Below, piece after piece: positions 7,991 to 16,835 of a DNA stretch of 64,000 bases. The position numbers and the translations under genes were made by a program. The DNA lies in contig NZ_CP015594.1 in assembly GCF_001647675.1 (NCBI RefSeq), positions 1-64,000 on the forward strand. The letters are read 5' to 3'. Numbering within the stretch: the first letter of the stretch is position 1; each line of letters starts with the position of its first letter. The DNA is from Acinetobacter sp. NCu2D-2 (GTDB taxonomy: Bacteria; Pseudomonadota; Gammaproteobacteria; Pseudomonadales; Moraxellaceae). The notes under the pieces were generated by a model. It was not told the DNA's origin. It made no database searches and saw nothing but the letters and a program-made list of their open reading frames with translations.

Positions 7991-8731
7991 TTAGAAATGA
8001 TATTTAACCAATGCGCTGACATCGTGTTGGTCGATATCAGTACCGTATTTGTTGTTCCAAACAGAATGTTCAATACCGACATACAGTTTAGTTGCTGGAG
8101 AGATGTGTTTACCTACATTCCACTTGTATTGAGACGTCCAGTTAAGTTCACTTTTGTGATCTTTTTCAGCAGTAGACCAGTCAAGGAATGCGTCAGCTAA
8201 GAATTCTTCAGAGCCGATTTTAAATGGAATCGCATAAGTGATTGTCATTTGATAATCATCATCTTGCACATCGTTTTCAGCTTTGTAGAAGTTGATATTG
8301 GCATAGCTTGTATAAGGTACGTCTAAAGAGAAGCCGATACCATATAGGTAGTTGTTGAAGTTACTATCATCACTACTGTTACCTTCCCAAGTTGTTGCAA
8401 TCAATACGTCTTTGATCGGACCAACTTCTAATTTTTTACCTGTAACAGCACCAAGGCTAAGACGTGGTGAAACTTCGAAATAGGTTGCATTGCCGTCACC
8501 ATCATTATTGCTACGGTCAGCGAAAGCAAAGAAATCACCATATTTTAAGCCAGCTGCATATTCAGCAGTAATTGTGCTTTGATCAAGCTTTTCATCACCT
8601 GCTGCATATGGTGATTTATAATTTTCGCCATAAAGTGCAGTTAAGCTAAAGTCTTGCCATACAGGTGCAGCTTGAGCCACAGCAGCAGTTGAAGCCAATG
8701 CACAAAGTGCCGCGATTTGTTTAAGTTTCAT
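7991..8731 (-). CDS. Outer-membrane nucleoside-channel (Tsx/OmpK family) protein
   Basis: A 246-residue protein with a signal peptide ending AQA (about residue 21), followed by an all-beta pattern and a C-terminal aromatic ending VKYHF, the usual beta-barrel assembly signal. PVWQDFSLTALYGENY at the mature start and the alternating strands match the Tsx/OmpK family, which forms nucleoside-specific channels in the outer membrane. Substrate specificity is inferred from the family. It is a single-gene unit with its own terminator; the 5' side opens into a long gene-free region. Confidence 0.82.
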   Translation of the reverse strand: MKLKQIAALCALASTAAVAQAAPVWQDFSLTALYGENYKSPYAAGDEKLDQSTITAEYAAGLKYGDFFAFADRSNNDGDGNATYFEVSPRLSLGAVTGKKLEVGPIKDVLIATTWEGNSSDDSNFNNYLYGIGFSLDVPYTSYANINFYKAENDVQDDDYQMTITYAIPFKIGSEEFLADAFLDWSTAEKDHKSELNWTSQYKWNVGKHISPATKLYVGIEHSVWNNKYGTDIDQHDVSALVKYHF

Positions 8732-9435
8732 TTAAAATCTCTCCCCCAAGAAAGCAGAATAAGCATACAGATTAATCAGTAAAAATAAAGCCTAAATCGA
8801 CCATTACCTATAAATCTTTAAGTTCTTCAGAGGCTTTATTTGAATTTCATCAAATTAATTCAATACTTTTCTGATGATTTTCTATGCTTTAAGTTGGATT
8901 CAACAAAAAATTATTTTAATGCCACGTATTTATTAATTTTTACGCTATTTTATGGTGAAGCTCCGCCATGTGGTAAGTACCACGTGGCGAGTTTTTAACT
9001 GAATAAATAGATTTGGATTAAAAGTGATGTAAATCGAATTAGTTTGAAATAAAGAATGAGATCTAGCGCAAACTTATCATTGAGTTGGTCAGAATCTTCA
9101 AAATGCAGCTTTATTTTAGTGATCAGTGTTACGTGAATAAGGTGATAAGTGAACGTATTGGAGTTGTGTTTGGGTTTTTAAGTAAGGGGTTGTCACAACG
9201 CGTTATTCTTTTGCTAAAAAATCAAAATAGCACTTGCAAAATTTTGAGATAGAGCCGATATTCGAAGTATAAGGACACGGTTCTGCAGACTCATAAAAGT
9301 GTTCATCAATTCAAAGTGGAGGGTTTAACCAAAACGATTTGAATCAGTGAAATGCGATATAAAACAGCAAGCTATAGACGTGCCAAGATAAAAATTTTGC
9401 ACTCAGAAAGTGATAAAGAATGAGGATGGTAATTT
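8732..9435. other. Gene-free region of about 700 bases containing an orphan terminator
   Basis: No convincing protein gene is present on either strand. The 8732-8960 part holds the promoter of the leftward Tsx-like gene and AT-rich sequence. A plus-strand rho-independent terminator stands at 8964-8996 with no gene before it. The 9000-9435 part leads to the HPF-like gene, and I see no repeat, tRNA or strong hairpin in it. Confidence 0.6.
8964..8996 (+). terminator. Orphan rho-independent terminator, possible 3' end of a small RNA
   Basis: CGCCATGTGG (8964-8973), loop TAAGTA, CCACGTGGCG (8980-8989), with one G-U pair, then AGTTTTT. Only the plus strand has the T-run. The preceding gene is on the opposite strand and starts at 8731, so no annotated transcript ends here. 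Confidence 0.72.
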
Positions 9436-9810
9436 ATGAACATCGAGCTTCGTACAGATAAAAACATTCAAAATAGTGATCGCTTAATTGCGTATGTAAG
9501 TGCAGAATTAAACCAAGAATTTCAACGCCACAGTGAGCGTATTACCCATTTTTCAGTTCATCTTAGTGATGAAAACGGTGCCAAAGGTGGTGAAGATGAT
9601 ATTCGCTGTATGATTGAAGCGCGCCCAGCAGGAATTAAACCTGTCGTAGTCAATCATCGCGGTCATAATATCGCAACTGCTATTCACGGTGCGATTGATC
9701 GCTTAAAACGTAGCATCGAACATGTCATCGAGAAAAAAGACACAGTCAAGAAAGAGACTTTACGTGGTGGGCAGTTAGAACCTGCGATGGAAGTCGATAT
9801 CGACGATTAA
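9436..9810 (+). CDS. HPF/RaiA-family ribosome-associated protein
   Basis: A 124-residue cytoplasmic protein of the short HPF/RaiA (ribosome hibernation) type. The HPF fold is suggested by MNIELRTDKNI at the start, ITHFSVHLSDENG (beta strand) and HNIATAIHGAIDRLKRSIEHVIEK (helix with basic residues). Members bind the 30S decoding region in stationary phase; that is family knowledge, not shown here. It is shorter than long HPF and lacks the C-terminal dimerisation domain. A terminator follows directly. Confidence 0.8.
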   Translation: MNIELRTDKNIQNSDRLIAYVSAELNQEFQRHSERITHFSVHLSDENGAKGGEDDIRCMIEARPAGIKPVVVNHRGHNIATAIHGAIDRLKRSIEHVIEKKDTVKKETLRGGQLEPAMEVDIDD

Positions 9811-9822
9811 TACAGAATTTTT

Positions 9823-9847
9823 AAAAAAGCCCTGCGGGGCTTTTTTT
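9823..9847 (+). terminator. Rho-independent terminator of the HPF-like gene
   Basis: A-run, GCCC, loop TGCG, GGGC, then seven T, 13 bases after the stop codon. Confidence 0.88.
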
Positions 9848-9937
9848 ACATAAATCCAAAATATAGTTGCCTGATCTGAAAACAAAATCGACTTTATTCG
9901 GCATAATAGAGCAAAACGAATTGAAGTGAGTTCCATC

Positions 9938-10480
9938 ATGTTAACCGCGCAACAGCAGCTTTTTGTGCAAGCCCTCGAAGAATTAAATATTAGCCAAATC
10001 AAACAGCTTTTAGCCGATGGACTCAATCCGAATTTTGTCGATTTTGAAAAAGGTCCTGTAATTTCAGTTTGGTCAGATGGTCTATTTAAATGGTGGGAAG
10101 AAGTCTGTGAAGCCTATGAAGCAGGCCAAGCACTTAGTGCTGAACAAAAACAAGAAAAATTAGCGATTCATCTTGAGATTTTAGACACATTGATTGCAGC
10201 AAAAGTAAATCTACATTTATGGGATGCTGAAGAAATTTATGGTCCACTTTGGGATGCCGCAAGTGCTGCATGTGTACCTGCCGTTCAACGCCTATTGGAT
10301 GAAAATGTTGATCCAAATACCAAAGATGAAGATGGTCTGACTATTCTCTCATCCATCAGTGACTTATTCTTCGACTGTGATTTTGACGAAATTAATTGGG
10401 CAGAAGCGCTCGAAGAAGAAAAACAAACGCTCGAATTATTACGTAGCCGCGGCGCGAAAATGAGTAAAGAATTGAACTAA
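9938..10480 (+). CDS. Ankyrin-repeat-like protein
   Basis: A 180-residue cytoplasmic protein if it starts at the ATG at 9938, with GTGAG as the likely RBS; an in-frame GTG at 9926 would add four residues. Ankyrin-like units are visible as ISQIKQLLADGLNPNFVDFEKG near the N terminus and VPAVQRLLDENVDPNTKDEDGLTIL near 110-135, with an acidic stretch between. Ankyrin repeats bind proteins; no partner or function can be given. It is followed after 15 bases by an outer-membrane gene on the same strand. Confidence 0.78.
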   Translation: MLTAQQQLFVQALEELNISQIKQLLADGLNPNFVDFEKGPVISVWSDGLFKWWEEVCEAYEAGQALSAEQKQEKLAIHLEILDTLIAAKVNLHLWDAEEIYGPLWDAASAACVPAVQRLLDENVDPNTKDEDGLTILSSISDLFFDCDFDEINWAEALEEEKQTLELLRSRGAKMSKELN

Positions 10481-10495
10481 TCAAGGTAAGCCAGT

Positions 10496-11251
10496 ATGAC
10501 AATCGTTAAAGCATTAGGATGTGCAGCTCTTCTAGGCGTAAGTGCACAGGGATTTGCAGCTGCATTTGAATTTGACCGTCCAGGGACTGGTTTTGGAACA
10601 TCGACCACACCTGTAGGGAAATTGGCATGGGAACAATCACTCCCTAGCGCAAGCTATGTGAAATCAGGGGATGAAACTACCACTACCTTAAATGCAGACA
10701 TGTTATTGCGTACTGGCTTGACTGACAGTTTAGAGTTGCAAGTAGGTTGGGATGGTCCAGCGTGGTCAAAGACCAAGGTGGCAGGTACATCAACTGAAAA
10801 TGATGGCTTAGGTGACATCAATGTCGGCTTGAAAAAATCAATTGATTTACAAGATGAACAACTGTCATTTGCAGTTTTAGCTCAAGCGGTTATTGCCACA
10901 GGAAATGATGAATTTTCTGCTCAGGATGATCTTTACCGTTTAGGCTCAAGCGTGGCCTATCAATATAATGATGATGTTAATACCTCGATTAGCATGTTCT
11001 ATGAATGGCAAGATGGGGATTGGGCAATTACTGCGGTTCCAACCTTACAATATCAAATTGCAGGACCATGGTCGGGCTTCTCTGAATTGGTCTACCGTAA
11101 GCAAGAAAGTCAGGATAATGAATACGCACTTGGCACAGGTATCATGTATAGCGTGAATGATCGCATGCAACTCGATGCTACAGTGGGTGTCGATTTAGAT
11201 GGTTCAGCACGTAGTTACAATGCAGGACTGGGCGTTGCTTTCTTATTTTAA
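10496..11251 (+). CDS. Outer-membrane beta-barrel protein, Phenol_MetA_deg-like
   Basis: A 251-residue secreted protein. The signal peptide MTIVKALGCAALLGVSAQGFA is followed by FEFDRPGTGFGTSTTPVGKLAWEQ and repeated amphipathic strands, ending GLGVAFLF with a terminal Phe typical of outer-membrane barrels. The DRPG...TTPVG start resembles the transporter family named after MetA of phenol degradation, whose role is poorly known. It lies between the ankyrin gene and dsbD with short gaps (15 and 19 bases), suggesting co-transcription. Confidence 0.75.
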   Translation: MTIVKALGCAALLGVSAQGFAAAFEFDRPGTGFGTSTTPVGKLAWEQSLPSASYVKSGDETTTTLNADMLLRTGLTDSLELQVGWDGPAWSKTKVAGTSTENDGLGDINVGLKKSIDLQDEQLSFAVLAQAVIATGNDEFSAQDDLYRLGSSVAYQYNDDVNTSISMFYEWQDGDWAITAVPTLQYQIAGPWSGFSELVYRKQESQDNEYALGTGIMYSVNDRMQLDATVGVDLDGSARSYNAGLGVAFLF

Positions 11252-11270
11252 TCGCTACGGAATATAAGAA

Positions 11271-13055
11271 ATGACTTGGGGGAAAGGCTTCGTTTATGCA
11301 TGTGGGCTGACATTCAGCATGACGCAAGTGAGTTTTGCTGAAACACCACTGTTAAGTGCAGAAGAAGCGCTTCCTATCCAAGTGATTTCAACTAGTTCAA
11401 ATCAGGCTGAACTGAGCTGGAAGATTCCAGATCAATATTATTTATATCAACATAAGATTGAAGTTCAGCAGGGCGATCAATCTGTTACACTTAATCTTCC
11501 TCAAGCTGAAGACCTACACGATGACAACTATGGTCAGGTGAAAGTCTATTATCAGCAGCTCGCATTCAAAATCCCGACACAGGCTAATCAGAACTATAAA
11601 GTGACATGGCAGGGCTGTGCCAAAGATCGGATATGTTATCCACCGCAAAGCATTCAGTTTAAAACAGATCTTTCAGGATTGGTTCAAGTCGAAAGCAATG
11701 CGGCCCCTAAAAAGCAGCTAACTGATTTAGTTGCTGATAGTGAGGCCGATTTAAATACCACATCAAGTGAATCTACTACACAAGACGCCTTTCAGCAGAA
11801 ATCTCAGGATACCGCCCAAGATCAGAAATGGTCAGAACGCTTAGCCAATAGTCCATTTATTTATGGGGTTTTGCTCTTCTTTGGGTTGGGCATGTTACTT
11901 GCGTTCACGCCATGTTCTTTGCCCATGCTGCCGATATTAACCGCGCTGATTGTCCGTGATCGGAAAGGGCTCAATGCAGGACTGATTGCACTTACATTTG
12001 TAACCAGTATGGCAACGGTCTACGCCGTATTAGGCTTGGTTGCCTCATCCGCTGGATTAAACTTCCAGCGTTGGCTACAACAACCTGTCACTTTGATGGC
12101 CTTTAGTGGCTTATTTGTACTCTTTGCACTGAATTTATTTGGGTTATTTGAGATTAAATTACCGCAGGCAATCACGCAGCGTTTAGACCGAATCCAGTCT
12201 ATGCAAAAGGGCGGTAGTTTGCTTAGTGCCAGTGTTATGGGCATGTTGTCGGCATTACTAGTAGGGCCATGTATGACGGCTCCATTGGCTGGAGCATTAC
12301 TGTTTATTTCTCAAACCCAAAGTCAGTGGCAGGGCGCGATTTTACTGTTTGTGCTGGGTTTGGGTATGGGGATGCCGCTGTTATTGGCAAGTATTTTAGG
12401 CTCCAGAGTTTTACCACGTGCAGGCGAATGGATGAACCAAATCAAGGTGCTGTTTGCTTTTATTATGTTGGCATTGGCGCTGTTTTTCCTGCGTCCATTA
12501 CTTTCAGAAGCTACCTTACAATGGCTGTCTTTAGCACTCGGCATTAGCTTTGTTATTTATGTACTGTCTAAAATATTTTGGAAACGCTCAGGATTAAGAT
12601 GGCTATATCTTGCTTGTTTAATCGTTTCAGTCCCTTATATTTTGTATACGCAATATCTGCATAGCCAACGGTTTTTTCAGCAACAAGAAACGAGCAGCAT
12701 CAATTGGCAAGTCGCACATACTGCGAACGAATTTAATGCCTTGATTGCGCAAGCACCTAAAGGTCAGTCGATTGTGATTGATGTCTATGCTGACTGGTGC
12801 GTGGCTTGTCAGCCGATTGAACATCGTATTTTGAAAGATCAAATCGTGCAGCAAGCCCTTGCGCCATTTGTATTAATTAAACTGGATTTAAGTCAGTATG
12901 ACCAAGCGCATCAAGCCTTGTTAAATCAATGGGAAATTTTAGGACCACCGACTTATTTATTTTTAGATGCATCACATCAAGAACGTCGTGAGCTACGCTT
13001 AACCGGTGCATTTACCAAAGCTGAATTACTTAAACAACTTGAGAAATTACAGTAA
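11271..13055 (+). CDS. dsbD: Thiol:disulfide interchange protein DsbD
   Basis: A 594-residue inner-membrane reductant conduit that passes electrons from cytoplasmic thioredoxin to periplasmic disulfide isomerases and cytochrome c maturation. All three redox pairs are present with the expected spacing. C116 and C122 lie in the periplasmic alpha domain (GCAKDRICYPP). C215 (FTPCSLPMLP) and C334 (GPCMTAPLAG) lie in the eight-helix membrane domain. C510-V-A-C513 lies in the C-terminal thioredoxin domain (DVYADWCVAC). The N terminus is a signal peptide ending SFA. It starts 19 bases after the outer-membrane gene and converges with the diguanylate cyclase gene 20 bases downstream, with no obvious terminator between them. 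Confidence 0.95.
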   Translation: MTWGKGFVYACGLTFSMTQVSFAETPLLSAEEALPIQVISTSSNQAELSWKIPDQYYLYQHKIEVQQGDQSVTLNLPQAEDLHDDNYGQVKVYYQQLAFKIPTQANQNYKVTWQGCAKDRICYPPQSIQFKTDLSGLVQVESNAAPKKQLTDLVADSEADLNTTSSESTTQDAFQQKSQDTAQDQKWSERLANSPFIYGVLLFFGLGMLLAFTPCSLPMLPILTALIVRDRKGLNAGLIALTFVTSMATVYAVLGLVASSAGLNFQRWLQQPVTLMAFSGLFVLFALNLFGLFEIKLPQAITQRLDRIQSMQKGGSLLSASVMGMLSALLVGPCMTAPLAGALLFISQTQSQWQGAILLFVLGLGMGMPLLLASILGSRVLPRAGEWMNQIKVLFAFIMLALALFFLRPLLSEATLQWLSLALGISFVIYVLSKIFWKRSGLRWLYLACLIVSVPYILYTQYLHSQRFFQQQETSSINWQVAHTANEFNALIAQAPKGQSIVIDVYADWCVACQPIEHRILKDQIVQQALAPFVLIKLDLSQYDQAHQALLNQWEILGPPTYLFLDASHQERRELRLTGAFTKAELLKQLEKLQ

Positions 13056-13075
13056 ATAAAAAAGGATATTTAATT

Positions 13076-14287
13076 TTAAACAGCGCGAATATGATCCATT
13101 TTTAAATGCGATTCTAATGAACTGTTATAAGATTTAACCAAGTTTCGACCACAGGCTTTGGCATAGTACAGCGCTTTATCTGCTTGGCTTAACAGTTGTT
13201 GTGGACGTAGATCAGGTTTTGAAATTGCGACGCCAAAACTCGCTGTCACAATAATCTTTTCACCTTCATCACTGAGCACATCAATCTGTTGAATTGCTTG
13301 ACGGCAGCGCTCCGCGACTTGTTGCGCTTTTTCTAAAGTGGAATGGGTTAAGACTAAAATAAATTCTTCACCGCCAAAACGTCCCACAATATCGCTTTCA
13401 CGGAGCTGTTCGCTCAAGACATTACTCACTTTAACGAGCGTTTCATCACCTTTGTGATGACCATAAAAGTCATTAATTTTTTTAAAATGATCGAGATCAA
13501 GCAAGACCAAAGCATATTCGTTTTTGCTGGTATGTTTTAAACGATCAAGACATTGATTGATGCTACGACGGTTAAATAAGTTGGTCAGCGGATCAATTTG
13601 GCTTAAGCGTTGAATTAGTTTTTCACGATGCCGCCATTGGCTCAGTAAAATTTCAAATAACATCATACAGACTGCCAAAATCGGCAGAATGAAATACAGC
13701 ATTGAAATCAGCCAAAATCCATTAAAAAAGAACTTATCTTTAATGTTAAATAGCGGGGAATAAGGTAATTCACCGACAAAACTTAAATAACCACAGCTTC
13801 CCAAAAAGATGGAAGCAGGAACCAGCATGCTATACACCAAGCGGCGGTTAAATAGCACTAAACCGACAGTAAGCAAACACACATAGGCGATCATGGAAAC
13901 AGGGCTGACAATCCCGACAATAAAAGCATCGCGGCATAAAGAAGATACGAACAGACCAATTGCCAAATAGGGAAGAAAAGATTCTACTTTTTTATTGCCT
14001 TGAAATTTATAACAAGGATAAATCAGTACAGCCAAACCTAACAAAAACATACTGTTCATACGTAGTTGGCTGTGAACCAAATCAATATTCACAAAGTTCC
14101 AATATTGAGGCTGCATAATCACAAATATATCCCATGCCAGCCAGCTCAGATGTATACCACAGCCAAGTGCGAGCATCAAAATACATTTTTTGAGTACACC
14201 CCAATTCATAATCACTTCTTCTTCAACCAAATACTTGGTGATTTTGTGTTTGAGCGCGTACTGCAATGTGGATGCAGAATCTTTCAT
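13076..14287 (-). CDS. Membrane diguanylate cyclase (GGDEF)
   Basis: A 403-residue protein predicted to make c-di-GMP from two GTP. About six hydrophobic helices (residues about 30-215) precede a full GGDEF domain (about 230-390) with DPLTNLFNRRS at its start, LDLDHFKKIND, and the active-site signature GRFGGEEF. The sequence RESD sits five residues before GGEEF, which is the RxxD inhibitory (I) site for product feedback. The start is uncertain: an ATG at 14209 with GAAGAAG upstream would remove the first 26 residues. No EAL domain is present. The signal sensed by the membrane part is unknown. Confidence 0.88.
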   Translation of the reverse strand: MKDSASTLQYALKHKITKYLVEEEVIMNWGVLKKCILMLALGCGIHLSWLAWDIFVIMQPQYWNFVNIDLVHSQLRMNSMFLLGLAVLIYPCYKFQGNKKVESFLPYLAIGLFVSSLCRDAFIVGIVSPVSMIAYVCLLTVGLVLFNRRLVYSMLVPASIFLGSCGYLSFVGELPYSPLFNIKDKFFFNGFWLISMLYFILPILAVCMMLFEILLSQWRHREKLIQRLSQIDPLTNLFNRRSINQCLDRLKHTSKNEYALVLLDLDHFKKINDFYGHHKGDETLVKVSNVLSEQLRESDIVGRFGGEEFILVLTHSTLEKAQQVAERCRQAIQQIDVLSDEGEKIIVTASFGVAISKPDLRPQQLLSQADKALYYAKACGRNLVKSYNSSLESHLKMDHIRAV

Positions 14288-14519
14288 AAAGTTGTATTAG
14301 CCTTGTATTCCACGCATTTATTTTTAAATGTTTGTTAAAGTTTGGTATGTTTATTGTTCATTAAGATAGCATGATTTTTAGAATTTTATAAGAGTTGATA
14401 ATCAATTTCATTTGTAACTTATGCTTAAAAATAAATGAGTTATACGCCACAAAAAACAAAAATTATGCAATAAAAAGCCGTTTTTTATTCAGCGGTGATG
14501 AGGAAGAAAAAGCTTAATC

Positions 14520-15425
14520 TCAGTCAAGGCGATGTGCAAAATCAGCTAAATCACTTAATGAGCGTTTTGCTTCATCAAACCATGCATTAAACATTTGAAA
14601 GTTATGCCACATACCGGTGTAAAGCTTAAATTCCACTTTAACTTTCGCTTGTTCAGCTTTTTCTTTGAAACGCTGGGCATCATCTAACAAAATTTCTTTT
14701 GAACCTACCTGTATATGAATAGGGGGTAAACCTGCCAAATCTGCAAAATAAGGCGAAACCTCAGGATCATCACGTTGAATTGAAGAGGGAACATAATAAT
14801 CAATGCCTGCTTCGAGTGCTTCAATCGAAAGCAAGGCATCATGTTTGCTGTTATAACGTAATGAAGGACTGCTCAGGGTTAAATCAAGAAATGGTGACAT
14901 CAAAATTAAACCGCTGACTTGAGGGCGCTGCTGTTTTTGGATTTTAAGCGCTAAAGCCAAAGCTAAATTTGCACCACAAGAGTCACCCGACAAAATAATA
15001 TCTTTAGCCAGTACACCTTGTGCCAGTAATGCCTCATAGACATCAAATAATGCATCGAGTGCGTCAGGGTAAGTCGATTCAGGCGAAAGCGGATAATCTA
15101 CATGCAAAACCTGTATTTGTGTACGAGCTGCAATTTGGGTCAAAAATGCACGATGGGTATTCAGAGACCCTAAAAAGAAAGCACCACCGTGAATATGAAA
15201 AATCAGTTGAGTGGCTTCATCTTGAGGTTTAATTTCTTCAGCTTTCAAACCTGCAATTTTTAGCGGACGGATCTTTACATTTTTATCCTGAGGAAACAGT
15301 TTACAGAGCTGTTCTAAAGCAACACGCATCGCATTTGGAGGAAGGCTGAACTGGCTAGGGGTGCGAATTGTTGCCTTAAGAAAGCTTTCTGTAATTAATT
15401 GTTTTGTCATTGGGCTTATATTCAT
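14520..15425 (-). CDS. Alpha/beta hydrolase, hormone-sensitive-lipase (HSL) family esterase
   Basis: A 301-residue cytoplasmic carboxylesterase-type hydrolase. The oxyanion motif HGGAF is at about 90 and the nucleophile motif GDSCGAN, with the catalytic Ser, near 167. The acid is probably an Asp of the LLDDAQRF segment, and the His lies in GMWHNFQMF near 275. This arrangement is the HSL (bacterial family IV) pattern. The start at 15425 is preceded by AAGGAAG. Short-chain acyl esters or acetylated compounds are typical substrates; the natural substrate is not evident. The neighbours are unrelated. Confidence 0.88.
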   Translation of the reverse strand: MNISPMTKQLITESFLKATIRTPSQFSLPPNAMRVALEQLCKLFPQDKNVKIRPLKIAGLKAEEIKPQDEATQLIFHIHGGAFFLGSLNTHRAFLTQIAARTQIQVLHVDYPLSPESTYPDALDALFDVYEALLAQGVLAKDIILSGDSCGANLALALALKIQKQQRPQVSGLILMSPFLDLTLSSPSLRYNSKHDALLSIEALEAGIDYYVPSSIQRDDPEVSPYFADLAGLPPIHIQVGSKEILLDDAQRFKEKAEQAKVKVEFKLYTGMWHNFQMFNAWFDEAKRSLSDLADFAHRLD

Positions 15426-15582
15426 CTTCCTTCCATCTTTTTATGCTTGTATTGTGTTTGTAGATTATTTACCAACAATATTTACAAGGTTACACTAAAT
15501 AGTCACAGGTAAAAATTGAAAAAGTGTTGTGACTTTTTAATACTACATTGGTCTACAGATCAGACTAGGGAAATTAACAAAA

Positions 15583-16020
15583 ATGAAAAAAATAGCGCTC
15601 ACATTAGGATTGTTAGGTTTAACTGCTTTCGCAAACGCAGCTGATCCTCTAAATGGCACTCTATGGAAAACAATCGACGACAAGACCAAGCAACCTAAGG
15701 CTATTGTAAAGTTCACTGAACAAAAGAACGGTACATTATCTGCAAGTATTCAAAAAGTCTTAACACCAGGTGAAGAGAACGCTTGTACTAAGTGTGAAGG
15801 TCCATTCCACAATAAATCGTTAAAAGGCCTAACGATTGTGAAAGGTCTTAAAAATACAGGTGGCACAAGCTACGATGGCGGTCAGATCCTAGATCCAACG
15901 TCTGGTAAAACCTACAAGCTTAAAGGTACTTTGGCTGATGGCGGTCAAAAACTAGAGTTACGTGGTTTCATTGGTGTTGCGGCATTGGGTCGTAACCAAA
16001 CTTGGGTTCGTGCAAACTAA
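15583..16020 (+). CDS. DUF2147 family secreted protein
   Basis: A 145-residue protein with a clear signal peptide (cleavage after ANA, residue 19) and the DUF2147 body: DPLNGTLWKTIDDKTKQPKA, a CTKCEG pair that could bind metal or form a disulfide, GLKNTGGTSYDGGQILDPTSGKTY, and GVAALGRNQTWVR at the end. The fold is a small lipocalin-like barrel in related structures. The function is unknown. It is a single-gene unit with its own terminator. Confidence 0.88.
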   Translation: MKKIALTLGLLGLTAFANAADPLNGTLWKTIDDKTKQPKAIVKFTEQKNGTLSASIQKVLTPGEENACTKCEGPFHNKSLKGLTIVKGLKNTGGTSYDGGQILDPTSGKTYKLKGTLADGGQKLELRGFIGVAALGRNQTWVRAN

Positions 16021-16035
16021 TCCCAAAACAGATTC

Positions 16036-16066
16036 AAAAAAAGCCTGACTATGTCGGGCTTTTTTT
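16036..16066 (+). terminator. Rho-independent terminator of the DUF2147 gene
   Basis: AAAAAGCCTGAC, loop TAT, GTCGGGCTTTTTTT, with one G-U pair; 15 bases after the stop. Confidence 0.88.
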
Positions 16067-16110
16067 ATAAATGTATTTTCTTATAGAAGACGGCTGTGTG
16101 ATTAAGCTTT

Positions 16111-16461
16111 TTAAGCTTGAATCTCACGAATCGCAGCTTCATCAAAACCTGCTAAAAAGCCTGTTGATGTCGCAATAATAGGGCGCTTAATTAAGCTGGT
16201 ATGCGTGGTCAAGGCTTGAATAAGATTTGCTTCATTTTCAAGTGCTGTATTTTGCTCTTCGGGAGTGAGCTTACGCCAAGTGGTGCCTTTTTTATTCAGC
16301 ACGACATCTTGTCCTAAGGCATCAAGCCATGTCTTTACGCTGTCGGCATCGATACCTTGTTTTTTATAGTCATGAAATTCATAACTCAAGCCAAGCTCAT
16401 TCAATAAATCAAAAGCTTTCTTCATCGAGTTACAGTTTTTAATTCCATATACTTTCAGCAT
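16111..16461 (-). CDS. ArsC/Spx-family thioredoxin-fold protein (YffB-like)
   Basis: A 116-residue protein of the ArsC/Spx/YffB thioredoxin-fold family. The N-terminal YGIKNCNSMKKA carries a single reactive Cys at 10. The body has TTWRKLTPEEQ and a C-terminal SLIKRPIIATSTGFLAGFDE with the Arg that positions thiol or anion substrates in ArsC. The YffB-type pattern suggests a glutathione-dependent reductase rather than a true arsenate reductase; no ars operon is nearby. Function is inferred from the family only. Confidence 0.85.
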   Translation of the reverse strand: MLKVYGIKNCNSMKKAFDLLNELGLSYEFHDYKKQGIDADSVKTWLDALGQDVVLNKKGTTWRKLTPEEQNTALENEANLIQALTTHTSLIKRPIIATSTGFLAGFDEAAIREIQA

Positions 16462-16577
16462 GTCTTCAACCTATCATGATGTTTTGATTTGGCTTCGAGC
16501 TTAGCGAATTTTGATACAGAGGACTATCTTTTTTCAGCGTGTATAAAAATGAAAAATAGAATGTCCAAATGTAGAAA

Positions 16578-16608
16578 ACCCGCATTTAATCTTCCTGATC
16601 ATGCGGGT
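16578..16608 (-). terminator. Possible weak minus-strand terminator or leader hairpin
   Basis: Eight-base arms ACCCGCAT and ATGCGGGT with a 15-base loop; on the minus strand a short TTTT run follows. It lies about 120 bases upstream of the YffB-like gene start, so it could be a leader hairpin or end a transcript from further right. Confidence 0.4.
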
Positions 16609-16799
16609 CTCAACTTAACGTCCAGTGTCACATCCTTGAAAAACCAATTCATCTTGAGTCAGTTTTTATATTCATCCTACGGCGTCCTATCCTTTTGCTG
16701 TCATCCTGACATGTCCTTGTGCCGTGCGCCAATAATGCGCTGATCATGAAACGAAGAAAATCTACAAATACGTCATGTCATGTAAGCCATTTGCGGTAA

Positions 16800-16823
16800 T
16801 TAAGTGAACATATGTTCACTTAA
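16800..16823. repeat. 24-bp perfect palindrome downstream of xthA
   Basis: The bases 16800-16823, with core AAGTGAACATATGTTCACTT, are fully self-complementary and begin 13 bases beyond the xthA stop. No T-run follows on either strand, so it may be an operator-like site or a non-canonical transcript end. Confidence 0.6.
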
Positions 16824-16835
16824 ATTTACAGATGC

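Larger units (their letters stand above)
16462..16835. other. Gene-poor spacer with two hairpins
   Basis: This spacer between the leftward YffB-like gene and leftward xthA has no convincing gene. It holds a hairpin ACCCGCAT/ATGCGGGT (16578-16585 and 16601-16608), followed on the minus strand by TTTT, and a 24-bp perfect palindrome at 16800-16823. Confidence 0.55.

Noticed and set aside
16111..16461. Arsenate reductase (resistance) call for the ArsC-fold gene
   Set aside because: YffB-like pattern and absence of ars genes nearby make a resistance role unsupported.
16489..16743. An 84-codon open frame in the gap before xthA
   Set aside because: It lacks an RBS, overlaps a hairpin, and has no protein-like pattern.
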